Origin: an uncultured Muribaculum sp.
GTDB taxonomy: Bacteria > Bacteroidota > Bacteroidia > Bacteroidales > Muribaculaceae
DNA length: 64,000 bases
Assembly (NCBI RefSeq): GCF_910583865.1
Contig: NZ_CAJTYX010000008.1
Span: 16,011 to 80,010 of the forward strand
Direction of reading: 5' to 3'
Every line of letters starts with the position of its first letter. Positions within the stretch are counted from its first letter, which is position 1. The position numbers were made by a program, and so were the translations under genes. Positions 9,205 through 17,399 of the stretch are shown here, one piece after another. The notes below the pieces were generated by a model. The model was not told the origin of the DNA. It saw only the letters and a list, made by a program, of their open reading frames with translations, and made no database searches.

Positions 9205-10668
9205 TTATTCCTGAGTGCGTCCTTCCTCCTCGAATATTTCAGTCTCCTTGTCGGGAGCGATGTTGGGAAGTTCAAGGCCGTAATGCTTTTTGGCATCGAG
9301 AGCCTTCAGCCACAAGCCGAACAGAAGGGCAAGTACGCCGAGCGATGCGAACAGTAGCATAGGATTGGTATAGTCATACTTCATCGGGTCGGTCACTCCG
9401 GGGTTGGATGCCGTAAGCACGATGCCTATCAGTATCGGGAAGAGCGACAGACCGATGTTCTGCACCCAGAATATCAACGAATAGGCCGAGCCGAGGAAAC
9501 GCTTGTCCATGATCTTGGGCACTGAAGGCCAGAGAGCCGCAGGAACCAGCGAGAATGATATGCCGAGGAGCACTATAGCGCTGAACGCCAACCATTCCGT
9601 GGGATACTTTGGGAGGACGAGCGCGAAAGTCAGGTGACACACTATCATCAGGAGCGCTCCAAGGATGAGCATCGTCGCGCCCTTGCCTTTACGGTCAAGG
9701 AAATAGCCGAGAGCGGGTGTAAGGATAGCAGCACCTATCGGGAACCAGCGGAATATGTCGGATGCCGTCGTAGCATCGATTCCGAGATTGCACTGGAGCA
9801 TATTGGCCGCATAGCGCTGGAAGGGGAAAATGGCCGAATAGTAGAGCACACAAAGCATGGCGATGATCCAGAAGAGACGCGAGCCGAAGATATTTCCTAC
9901 ATCGGAGAGCTTGAACTCCTCTTCGGCAGTCTCGTCGCCGGCGGCTGCCTTTGCGCCGAGTTGCGCGTCGAGCTTGCGGTCCATGACAGTAAACACCGAG
10001 AATGCAATCAGTCCGATGAATAGGAGAGCCGTGCAGAATGCCACCGGAGGGACTACCGAAGGATTACTGCCGCCCATCCAGTCGGCCAGACGTGGCGACA
10101 CCGAGAATATGGCGAACACACCGATACGCGCTATGGCCATCTCAAGACCCATGGCCAGAGCCATCTCCTTTCCTTCAAACCATTTCGCGATAGCCTTGCT
10201 GACGGTGATGCCGGCCATCTCGCAGCCGCAGCCGAAAATCATGAAACCGAAAGCGGCGAGCTTGGCGCTTCCGGGCATGGCCGTCCACCAGGAAGAGAGC
10301 CACTGTTCAAGAGCCGAACCTGTGAACGGATCGCTGATGGCATATAGCTTTATGCATGCGCCGACAACCATCACTGATGCAGATAACGTGCCGGTGAAGC
10401 GCACGCCCATCTTGTCGAGGATGATACCGGCAAGTATCAGGAAGCCGAACACGTTAAGTATATATTCCGCGCCCGCGTAGTAGCCGAACGCGTCGGGCGA
10501 CCATCCGCGCTGTGTCTCTATGAGAGACTGGAGGGGCGACATCACATCGACAAACATGTAGGCGAAAAGCATCATCGCGGCAATGAGTATCAGCGCTGTC
10601 CAGCGCGCCCACGCCTTGTCGTTAAGTGCCTGTGCGGACATGTCCGCCACTTTACTTAATATAGCCAT
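9205..10668 (-). CDS. Major facilitator superfamily transporter
   Basis: A 487-residue inner-membrane carrier with twelve expected helices in two halves, linked by a charged cytoplasmic loop around residues 215-245 (KLDAQLGAKAAAGDETAEEE). The LDKMGVRF segment after helix 2 corresponds to the conserved MFS loop 2-3 motif, and LDRKGKG is its counterpart in the second half. The C-terminal tail is acidic (PDKETEIFEEEGRTQE). No substrate-specific signature is recognised; COG2223-like anion or organic acid carriers are the nearest general resemblance. The gene is alone, transcribed divergently from the AI-2E permease gene. Confidence 0.85.
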   Translation of the reverse strand: MAILSKVADMSAQALNDKAWARWTALILIAAMMLFAYMFVDVMSPLQSLIETQRGWSPDAFGYYAGAEYILNVFGFLILAGIILDKMGVRFTGTLSASVMVVGACIKLYAISDPFTGSALEQWLSSWWTAMPGSAKLAAFGFMIFGCGCEMAGITVSKAIAKWFEGKEMALAMGLEMAIARIGVFAIFSVSPRLADWMGGSNPSVVPPVAFCTALLFIGLIAFSVFTVMDRKLDAQLGAKAAAGDETAEEEFKLSDVGNIFGSRLFWIIAMLCVLYYSAIFPFQRYAANMLQCNLGIDATTASDIFRWFPIGAAILTPALGYFLDRKGKGATMLILGALLMIVCHLTFALVLPKYPTEWLAFSAIVLLGISFSLVPAALWPSVPKIMDKRFLGSAYSLIFWVQNIGLSLFPILIGIVLTASNPGVTDPMKYDYTNPMLLFASLGVLALLFGLWLKALDAKKHYGLELPNIAPDKETEIFEEEGRTQE

Positions 10669-10707
10669 TTTCTATGTAATAATGATTTTGGTTTGATTTT
10701 CGAGGAA

Positions 10708-10715
10708 CAAATTTA
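10708..10715 (-). promoter_or_regulatory. -7 element for the MFS gene
   Basis: On the minus strand this reads TAAATTTG, 40 bases upstream of the MFS start codon. Confidence 0.6.
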
Positions 10716-10786
10716 TGCAAAAATGAGCGGATTACGGAAAAAATAACTAATTTCGTAACATTATTTTGCATTTAGACCCCGTTGAT

Positions 10787-11974
10787 ATGAGTACGAGCCG
10801 TCCATATGATCTCGACCGCGTGGTGCGCCTGGTCATTACCACAATTGTCGTGTGTGCGGCAGTGTGGCTCATCTACCGGCTGCGCGGCGTGCTTCTGCCA
10901 TTCTGCGTGGCGGCGCTTGTAGCCTACATCCTTGAGCCTTTTGTGCAGTTCAACCGCGAGCTTCTGCGACTGAAAGGACGCGTGGCCGCCATATTCATCA
11001 CGCTTTTCGAGACCACACTGGTTTTCGGGCTGTTCTGCTACATGCTCATCCCTATGATCACATCAGAGATGGAGCATATGGCACATCTGCTGAAGCTTTA
11101 TTCCAATTCGCAGGTAAGCATTCCATGGCTTCCGCAGGGACTCCACGAGTTTATCCGCACATATGTCGATTTCGAATACCTTTCAAACCTCTTGAGCAAG
11201 GAGGACCAGATGAAACTGATTGAAAGCGCGGTGACCCACTTCTGGTCGTTGCTTACAAGCGGTGTGAGCATGATTATAAGCGTATTGAGCTGGTTCATAG
11301 TGTTTCTCTACGTGATATTCATCATGCTCGACTATGAACGTCTCGGCGAAAGCTTCCGCCACATGGTGCCGCCGGCCTGGCGAAAGACGGTATTTCGCAT
11401 AGGCAACGACATCCAGCGGTCTATGAACCACTATTTCCGCGGGCAGGCCCTCGTGTCATTCTGCGTCGGAGTGCTCTTCACTATCGGTTTCCTAATAGTG
11501 GGGATGCCACTTGCCGTGGTGCTCGGCATGTTTATCGGACTGCTGAACATGGTGCCCTACCTTCAGCTCATTTCGCTTGTGCCTACTATATTCCTGTGTC
11601 TTGTATGCTCAGTCGACCAGGGTGTCGATTTCTGGACGATATTCTGGGAATGCATGGCCGTCTACTGCATCGTACAACTGATACAGGATCTGTTCCTCAC
11701 ACCGAAGATAATGGGAAAAGCCATGGGGCTGAATCCCGCGATCATATTGCTGTCACTATCGATATGGGGCACACTCCTTGGATTCCTTGGCCTTATAATA
11801 GCCCTGCCGTTGACCACACTGTTGCTGGCCTACTACGATGAATATCTGAAAATGCTACAAACGCACCACACAACCCCGGGGAAGCCACATGACCATCACC
11901 GACCATGGCCCGACGATGACAGCGGCACAAGAGGCAATGACCGTACCGGCATTAGCAACAACGAAAAGAAATGA
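10787..11974 (+). CDS. AI-2E family (PF01594) permease
   Basis: A 395-residue membrane protein of the TqsA/PerM family. Two N-terminal helices flank LPFCVAALVAYILEPFV, a central soluble segment follows, and the C-terminal half has the hallmark FIGLLNMVPYL and IVQLIQDLFLTPKIMGKAMGLNP motifs. Members export diverse small molecules or Na+; only a few handle autoinducer-2, so the family name should not be taken as function. The ATG at 10787 is preferred over TTG at 10766, which overlaps the promoter-like TTATTTTG. The C-terminal tail after residue 360 is hydrophilic and His/Asp-rich (HDHHRPWPDDDSG). Confidence 0.88.
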   Translation: MSTSRPYDLDRVVRLVITTIVVCAAVWLIYRLRGVLLPFCVAALVAYILEPFVQFNRELLRLKGRVAAIFITLFETTLVFGLFCYMLIPMITSEMEHMAHLLKLYSNSQVSIPWLPQGLHEFIRTYVDFEYLSNLLSKEDQMKLIESAVTHFWSLLTSGVSMIISVLSWFIVFLYVIFIMLDYERLGESFRHMVPPAWRKTVFRIGNDIQRSMNHYFRGQALVSFCVGVLFTIGFLIVGMPLAVVLGMFIGLLNMVPYLQLISLVPTIFLCLVCSVDQGVDFWTIFWECMAVYCIVQLIQDLFLTPKIMGKAMGLNPAIILLSLSIWGTLLGFLGLIIALPLTTLLLAYYDEYLKMLQTHHTTPGKPHDHHRPWPDDDSGTRGNDRTGISNNEKK

Positions 11975-12303
11975 AAGAGCCACATCTATGGCAGACGCAA
12001 TGTTAAATTATGTTATTATAAATGGCGGTGGCAGTCTACACTGTGCAGCTTCCAGGTACGTCCCGTAAATAATTGGATATTTGCCAAAAAAATCATTAAT
12101 TTTTCTTTTATTTGAGTGTGACGTGCTGTAAAGTTATATATCTTTGCAAACACAAGTGAATTCGTGATTGTGAATTCAAACAAGGCGGCCGACCCCATCC
12201 ATTGCCGGAAAGGGAGCACTCCCCTTGTTTAATCCCGTCCGTCGCCATGAATGGCCGATTCCATAAAAATACATTAACGATCAACTACTAACACCTCAAA
12301 AGC
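11975..12303. other. Intergenic region before the DUF6377 gene
   Basis: 329 bases. A TATCTTTG -7 element lies at 12139-12146. The presumed leader contains an 8-base inverted repeat (AAACAAGG near 12178, CCTTGTTT near 12224) and two copies of GTGAATTC. No gene or RNA family is recognised here. Confidence 0.5.
12139..12146 (+). promoter_or_regulatory. -7 element upstream of the DUF6377 gene
   Basis: TATCTTTG, implying a leader of about 150 bases before the start at 12304. Confidence 0.55.
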
Positions 12304-13896
12304 TTGCACGCGATTCTACGCAATGTCGTCTCCTGCACCATAATTATTATGGTGTTCTGTTCCGGAAAAATTTCGGGACAGACGGTGTACGATGCCGAAA
12401 AACTCGATACCGACCGCCTGCTCCGGCAACTTGACAGCGCTCTCGAGATGCGTGACACAGCCATAAAGCGTCGCAATGCAGAGATAGACTCCATGTCGGC
12501 AGCACTTCCGGCATCACTACACGAGCGCACTTCCGGATATATCGGCATAGCCGAAAGCTACAGAAGCCTGTGCGCCGATTCATCCATAGCATATTTGCGC
12601 CGGGCGCGCATCAATGCACATGAGCTTGGCGACAGCACACTCCTTTTCCGTTCGCGCATGGGGCTGGCAATAGTCCTTCCCATGGTCGAAATGGGTCCTC
12701 AGGCCATATCCGTGTTCGACTCGGTAAATCCTTCCATGGTACCCGTAGAACTGAAGCGTGAATACTACGATGCCGCAGCCGACATGTATTCCAGCATATC
12801 CGACAAATCACACCTATTGCCCGGACTAAGCGAGAAATATGGCAGCATGGCCGACAACTACCGCCAGCATGCCATGAGATACTATCCTCCCGAATCGGCG
12901 GAATGGCTGTTCCATGAGGCATGCAGGTTCTATTTCAACGGCAACTATTCAGCGGCGGCAATCTCAAGTAGCGAGCTACTGAAACGCCTTACTCCCTATG
13001 ACATGCTCTACGGGCGCGCCGCCGACATCCTTGCACGTGTAAGCGCAAAAAACGGCGACGTTGAAGGCGAGCTTTATTACACACTCCATCATGCCCTCAG
13101 CGAAATCACGAGAGGAGACCGAGAAGGCCTCGCCCTGCAACGCGTAGGACACTTGCTCTACAAGAACGGCGATATCGACCGCGCTCATTCCTACCTGTCG
13201 GCGGCATTGTCCAATACATCACTGGGGCCCGGAGTAGATTCCGACATGGTGGCCGAATCGCTCATGATAATCGACAATGCCTATAACAAGCAATGGAACC
13301 GCAACTATTGGCTGATGTGGTGCATGATCGCGGCAATAACTTTGCTGGCAATAGCGCTGATAATTACGCTGATGCATTATAGGCGTGACATAAAACGGCG
13401 CAATGCCGAACACGAACGGGTGGAACGGCTGAAAAAAGACCGGGTACTTTATCTTACCAATTTTCTCAAATTATGCGCGATATCGATGCGCCGCATGAGT
13501 GAATTCTCACGCACAACCCAACGGAAGCTTGCCAGCCGGCAGTTTGAGGAACTGTTCAACATCGTGAAGTCAGGAAGCATGATCGATGAGCAGCGACGCG
13601 ACATGTTCAAGATATTCGACCGGACTTTCCTGAAGATATATCCCGACTTCGTGGAAAAAATCAATACCTTGCTCCGGACCGAAGAGCGTTATGCCGATCC
13701 CGACGACGGCCGCCTCGTGCCGGAGCTGCGCATCGCCGCGCTCATGTGTCTCGGATTGACCGACACTACGCGCATGGCCGATTTCCTCGGGTATTCGCCC
13801 AACACCATCTACGCATATAGGGCGAAAATCAGATCAAAAGCGCTCGACAACGCCACATTCGACCGCGACTTCCAGAACCTGAGCAACGGTATGTAG
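12304..13896 (+). CDS. Membrane-anchored TPR regulator, DUF6377 type
   Basis: A 530-residue protein of the kind common in Bacteroidales. It has an N-terminal signal sequence (SCTIIIMVFCSG), a helical TPR-like extracytoplasmic region (about residues 30-335), one transmembrane helix (WLMWCMIAAITLLAIALIIT, about 337-358), a coiled linker, and a cytoplasmic C-terminal domain. The latter ends in a LuxR-like helix-turn-helix (RMADFLGYSPNTIYAYRAKIR). It is probably a one-component sensor and transcription regulator. The start is uncertain: TTG at 12304 keeps the whole signal sequence, while the first in-frame ATG (12349) would cut it; an in-frame stop lies at 12289. Confidence 0.8.
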   Translation: MHAILRNVVSCTIIIMVFCSGKISGQTVYDAEKLDTDRLLRQLDSALEMRDTAIKRRNAEIDSMSAALPASLHERTSGYIGIAESYRSLCADSSIAYLRRARINAHELGDSTLLFRSRMGLAIVLPMVEMGPQAISVFDSVNPSMVPVELKREYYDAAADMYSSISDKSHLLPGLSEKYGSMADNYRQHAMRYYPPESAEWLFHEACRFYFNGNYSAAAISSSELLKRLTPYDMLYGRAADILARVSAKNGDVEGELYYTLHHALSEITRGDREGLALQRVGHLLYKNGDIDRAHSYLSAALSNTSLGPGVDSDMVAESLMIIDNAYNKQWNRNYWLMWCMIAAITLLAIALIITLMHYRRDIKRRNAEHERVERLKKDRVLYLTNFLKLCAISMRRMSEFSRTTQRKLASRQFEELFNIVKSGSMIDEQRRDMFKIFDRTFLKIYPDFVEKINTLLRTEERYADPDDGRLVPELRIAALMCLGLTDTTRMADFLGYSPNTIYAYRAKIRSKALDNATFDRDFQNLSNGM

Positions 13897-14081
13897 CCAT
13901 CGCGACGCATGCCCACACCCAGCATACAGGACGCCACCTACCAGCCTACCAACCTATCTTACGGTCGCCCTGCGTCATATACTATAGCCATACTGCACTA
14001 CAACCATACTGCGCAGCCATACTGATTTCTGATTTCACCTTTATTATCGCATCATTCCATAGAAATTCCGACAAATTATTG

Positions 14082-14089
14082 TACCTTTG
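14082..14089 (+). promoter_or_regulatory. -7 element for the secreted protein gene
   Basis: TACCTTTG, 50 bases before the ATG at 14139. The upstream gap 13897-14081 also holds a degenerate AGCCATACTGC-type repeat near 13984-14024. Confidence 0.65.
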
Positions 14090-14138
14090 TCGAAATTTTG
14101 CAGAAAAACAGATAATTCTCGCTCTATCCCTACACACT

Positions 14139-15356
14139 ATGATGAAAAAGTTACTTCCCTTGCTACTTATATCCGCAGTCTCTTCAGTTTCTGAAGCCGC
14201 ACTCCCGGTTTCCGGATATTACCGTGTACAGAACGCCACTACAAGCCGTTACGTCTATGTACGTGACAACAAAGGCGATATCGACGTGGGTGCCACGACA
14301 GCCGACTACGATGCCATATGGCTGCTGAAAGATGTCGAGCGCATACATTATGACGCATCCGGCATAATACGTCTGAACCACAAGAGCGGCAACGAATACG
14401 ATATCGAGAGCCAGGGGACTTCCGTGTACAAGCTCATCGAGATGTACCCGCACATATATGACCGTGGTAACGGACTGTATAAAATCGGGGGCACAGCGCA
14501 CGGCACCACCAAATACCTCAGCGACGGCGAGGGCAATCTCGAAAAAGAGAGAAGCTTTCCACGCGATGGAGGAGGAGCACAGGCCGTGCAAAGACAGAAC
14601 TGGAAAATAATGCCTGTCGAGGAGTCTTATTTCGGCATCAAACCGACAGTCAGAGCCACCGACGGAAAATATTACGGGACCATCTACGCCGATTTCCCCT
14701 TCACCACCCTCTCCGAGGGAATGAAAGTGTACGTAGTCACCAAATTCGGCAACGGAATGGCTGCGATAAAAGAGGTGAACGGACGTGTGCCCGTGGCATC
14801 ACCCCTCCTTATCGAATGCTCCGGGTCTACTCCGGCCGACAATCAGCTGTCGATCGGCGGCAATTCCAATGCCAATCTTGCCGGCAACATGCTGACAGGA
14901 GTTTATTTCGACAACACCGACAGTAAAAAACATTGGAACGTAGTGAACTACGACCCGCAGACAATGCGTGTACTGGGCCTGACCTCTGACGGTAACGCAG
15001 GCTTCGTAACTGCCGGCTCCGACCTGAAATATCTTCCTGCGAACACGGCATATCTGAAAGTGCCGGCCGGGACTGCAGCCGAACTGCGTCTGGTAAGCGA
15101 AGAGGAATTCGAAAGCTCAGCCATCGACGATGTCGCTGCCGACCGCTCCGCAGGCGTGAACATTGAAATAAACGGTCTTGATGTCACCCTTTACGGCAAC
15201 GCATCGTCCGCTGTAGATATCGAGATCATCGACGTTGCGGGCCATGTGGTAGCCGCCACTGCGCTTACACCCTCATCCTCGTGCACCATCACCCTACCCG
15301 CCCACGGCCTTTACATACTCCGCACTCCTAAAGGAGCGCGTAAGTTCCTCCTCTGA
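14139..15356 (+). CDS. Secreted protein with Por-type C-terminal sorting domain
   Basis: A 405-residue protein that I cannot assign to a functional family. It begins with a signal peptide (MMKKLLPLLLISAVSSVSEA). A beta-rich region with SGYYRVQNATTSRYVYVRDN follows, resembling trefoil or ricin-like carbohydrate-binding folds only in a general way. A typical Bacteroidota C-terminal beta-sandwich closes it (VDIEIIDVAGHVVAA, then HGLYILRTPKGARKFLL), the signature of type IX secretion cargo or surface attachment. The start is one of two adjacent ATGs (14139, 14142). It is followed 27 bases later by mutL in the same direction. Confidence 0.75.
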   Translation: MMKKLLPLLLISAVSSVSEAALPVSGYYRVQNATTSRYVYVRDNKGDIDVGATTADYDAIWLLKDVERIHYDASGIIRLNHKSGNEYDIESQGTSVYKLIEMYPHIYDRGNGLYKIGGTAHGTTKYLSDGEGNLEKERSFPRDGGGAQAVQRQNWKIMPVEESYFGIKPTVRATDGKYYGTIYADFPFTTLSEGMKVYVVTKFGNGMAAIKEVNGRVPVASPLLIECSGSTPADNQLSIGGNSNANLAGNMLTGVYFDNTDSKKHWNVVNYDPQTMRVLGLTSDGNAGFVTAGSDLKYLPANTAYLKVPAGTAAELRLVSEEEFESSAIDDVAADRSAGVNIEINGLDVTLYGNASSAVDIEIIDVAGHVVAATALTPSSSCTITLPAHGLYILRTPKGARKFLL

Positions 15357-15383
15357 ACCCGCATAGAAGAGTAGCCGGTAGTT

Positions 15384-17318
15384 ATGGAAGATGTAGTCAA
15401 GCTGCTGCCCGATTCCGTGGCAAACCAGATAGCGGCGGGAGAAGTGATCCAACGCCCTGCATCCGTCATAAAGGAGCTGGTGGAGAATGCCGTGGATGCC
15501 GGCGCCACAATCATCAAGATCAACATAAAGGATGCCGGACGCACGCTTATCCAGGTGATCGACAACGGTTGCGGCATGTCGCCGATGGATGCACGCATGG
15601 CCTTCGAGCGCCATGCCACATCAAAAATCGGACGTGCCGACGACCTCTTCACACTCCATACCATGGGATTTCGCGGGGAAGCGCTCGCCTCTATCTGCGC
15701 CGTGGCCGAGGTGGAGCTAAAGACCATGCGCCGTTCCGACACCATAGGCACCCGTATCGTGATTACCGGGAGCAAGATCGAGACACAGGAGCCTGTGGCG
15801 TGCGCGCCAGGCTCTACCATGACGGTGAAACGACTCTTCTTCAACATTCCCGCAAGACGCAAATTCCTGAAAAGCGACCATGTGGAGATGTCAAACATCC
15901 TCCGCGAGTTCGAGCGTCTGGCGCTCGTCAATCCCGACATAGAGCTTGAGCTTACCCACAACGACGTGGTGGTGCACCAGCTGCTGAAATCATCCTTCAA
16001 ACAGAGGATAGTCGACCTTTTCGGGAAGTCGCTCGACAAACAGCTCGTGCCGGTAATCTCAGACACGTCGCTGGTGAAGATTACCGGGTTCGTATCGCGT
16101 CCGGAGAATGCACGCCGCCGTGGAGCGCTGCAATATTTCATGGTCAACGGCCGCAACATGCGACACCCCTATTTCCACAAGGCGGTGCTGCAATGTTACG
16201 ACCAGCTCATACCCGCCGACGAGCAGCCACAATACTTCATCAACCTCACCGTCGCCCCGGAGACCATCGATGTCAACATCCATCCGACCAAAAACGAGAT
16301 AAAGTTCGAAAACGAGCAACCCATCTGGCAGATTCTGACGGCCACTATCCGCGAGGGACTGGGTAAGTTCAACGCAGTGCCGTCGATAGATTTCGACCAG
16401 TCCAACGCCCCCGACATACCGGTGTTCAATCCCGATGCCAACGGAGCGCACGGACTCGACCTCGACCCCGGCTACAATCCTTTCGCCACAACCTCACCCA
16501 CCCGCATGGCGGTTCCGTCGGCAGGAATGCACTCACGTACAACTGCCACCGACGATTGGGAAAAACTGTATTCCGACTTCACGAGTACCGACAGCCATTC
16601 CCGCGCCGTACCGTCGGGGATGCCGACCCTGCATGCAAGCTCGTTCAACGATCTCGGCGCCTCGCTCCCGCCGTCTGACGGAGGCCGCAAGGTGGAGTCG
16701 ATATTCAACAACATGAATGTCGCCGACGACGATGCTTCAGGACAGATAATCACGGCTGATGCTCCTGCCGCGCTACAGATAAAAGGCCGTTACATACTCA
16801 CCCCCTCCCACGACGGCCTGCTTGTCGTGGACCAACACAGGGCGCACGTGCGCATACTCTTCGACCGCTACATCGAACTGGCCCGTCTGGAAGCCTTTAC
16901 GTCGCAGAGGGTGATGTTTCCTGAGGCCATCGACCTTTCGGCATCCGACAGCGTAGTGCTTGAGGAGATATCCGGCGAACTTGCCGCACTCGGTTTCGAC
17001 CTGTCGTTTCTCGGCGATAACTCATGGAGCGTCAACGGCCTTCCATCCATGCTGTCCGGGGTCAATCCACGCGAGGTGATCGAACAGCTTATCGCCACGG
17101 CCTCGGAGTCGGGCGAAGAACTCGGGAGCGACATGCGCGTACGCATCGCACTTTCCATGGCCCGCTCGGCGGCAATACGTCCGGGCCAGATACTTACAGC
17201 ATCGGAAATTGACCACTTGCTGAGCGACCTCTTCAAACTCACGTCACCCGCATACACTCCCGACGGGAAGCGCGTATTCGCCCCCCTTACGGTCGACGAC
17301 ATCGCCGCCCTCCTGTGA
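15384..17318 (+). CDS. mutL: DNA mismatch repair protein MutL
   Basis: The matchmaker ATPase of mismatch repair. The N-terminal GHKL ATPase is complete: VIKELVENAVDAG (residues 28-40), DNGCGM and GFRGEALASI. The transducer domain follows with the VNGR and DVNIHPTKNE motifs. A low-complexity linker (about residues 340-460) joins the C-terminal dimerisation domain, which begins at QIKGRYIL. The usual metal-binding endonuclease motif DQHA(x)2E(x)4E appears here as DQHRAHVRILFD, so key residues are replaced. Length (644) is normal. The gene is convergent with the TPR gene. Confidence 0.96.
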   Translation: MEDVVKLLPDSVANQIAAGEVIQRPASVIKELVENAVDAGATIIKINIKDAGRTLIQVIDNGCGMSPMDARMAFERHATSKIGRADDLFTLHTMGFRGEALASICAVAEVELKTMRRSDTIGTRIVITGSKIETQEPVACAPGSTMTVKRLFFNIPARRKFLKSDHVEMSNILREFERLALVNPDIELELTHNDVVVHQLLKSSFKQRIVDLFGKSLDKQLVPVISDTSLVKITGFVSRPENARRRGALQYFMVNGRNMRHPYFHKAVLQCYDQLIPADEQPQYFINLTVAPETIDVNIHPTKNEIKFENEQPIWQILTATIREGLGKFNAVPSIDFDQSNAPDIPVFNPDANGAHGLDLDPGYNPFATTSPTRMAVPSAGMHSRTTATDDWEKLYSDFTSTDSHSRAVPSGMPTLHASSFNDLGASLPPSDGGRKVESIFNNMNVADDDASGQIITADAPAALQIKGRYILTPSHDGLLVVDQHRAHVRILFDRYIELARLEAFTSQRVMFPEAIDLSASDSVVLEEISGELAALGFDLSFLGDNSWSVNGLPSMLSGVNPREVIEQLIATASESGEELGSDMRVRIALSMARSAAIRPGQILTASEIDHLLSDLFKLTSPAYTPDGKRVFAPLTVDDIAALL

Positions 17319-17329
17319 CATAGCACAGT

Positions 17330-17376
17330 GTCAGACCCGTCTGACTTGTCCGACCGGTCCGACGGAATAGCTTATC
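17330..17376. repeat. GTCnGAC 9-bp-period repeat array, locus B
   Basis: Four consecutive 9-base units containing GTCAGAC, GTCTGAC, GTCCGAC and GTCCGAC, then the 13-mer GGAATAGCTTATC (17364-17376). That 13-mer is the exact reverse complement of the one at locus A. The array fills the gap between convergent mutL and the TPR gene. Confidence 0.78.
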
Positions 17377-17399
17377 AGCGCCATTATGACGCATCCTCA

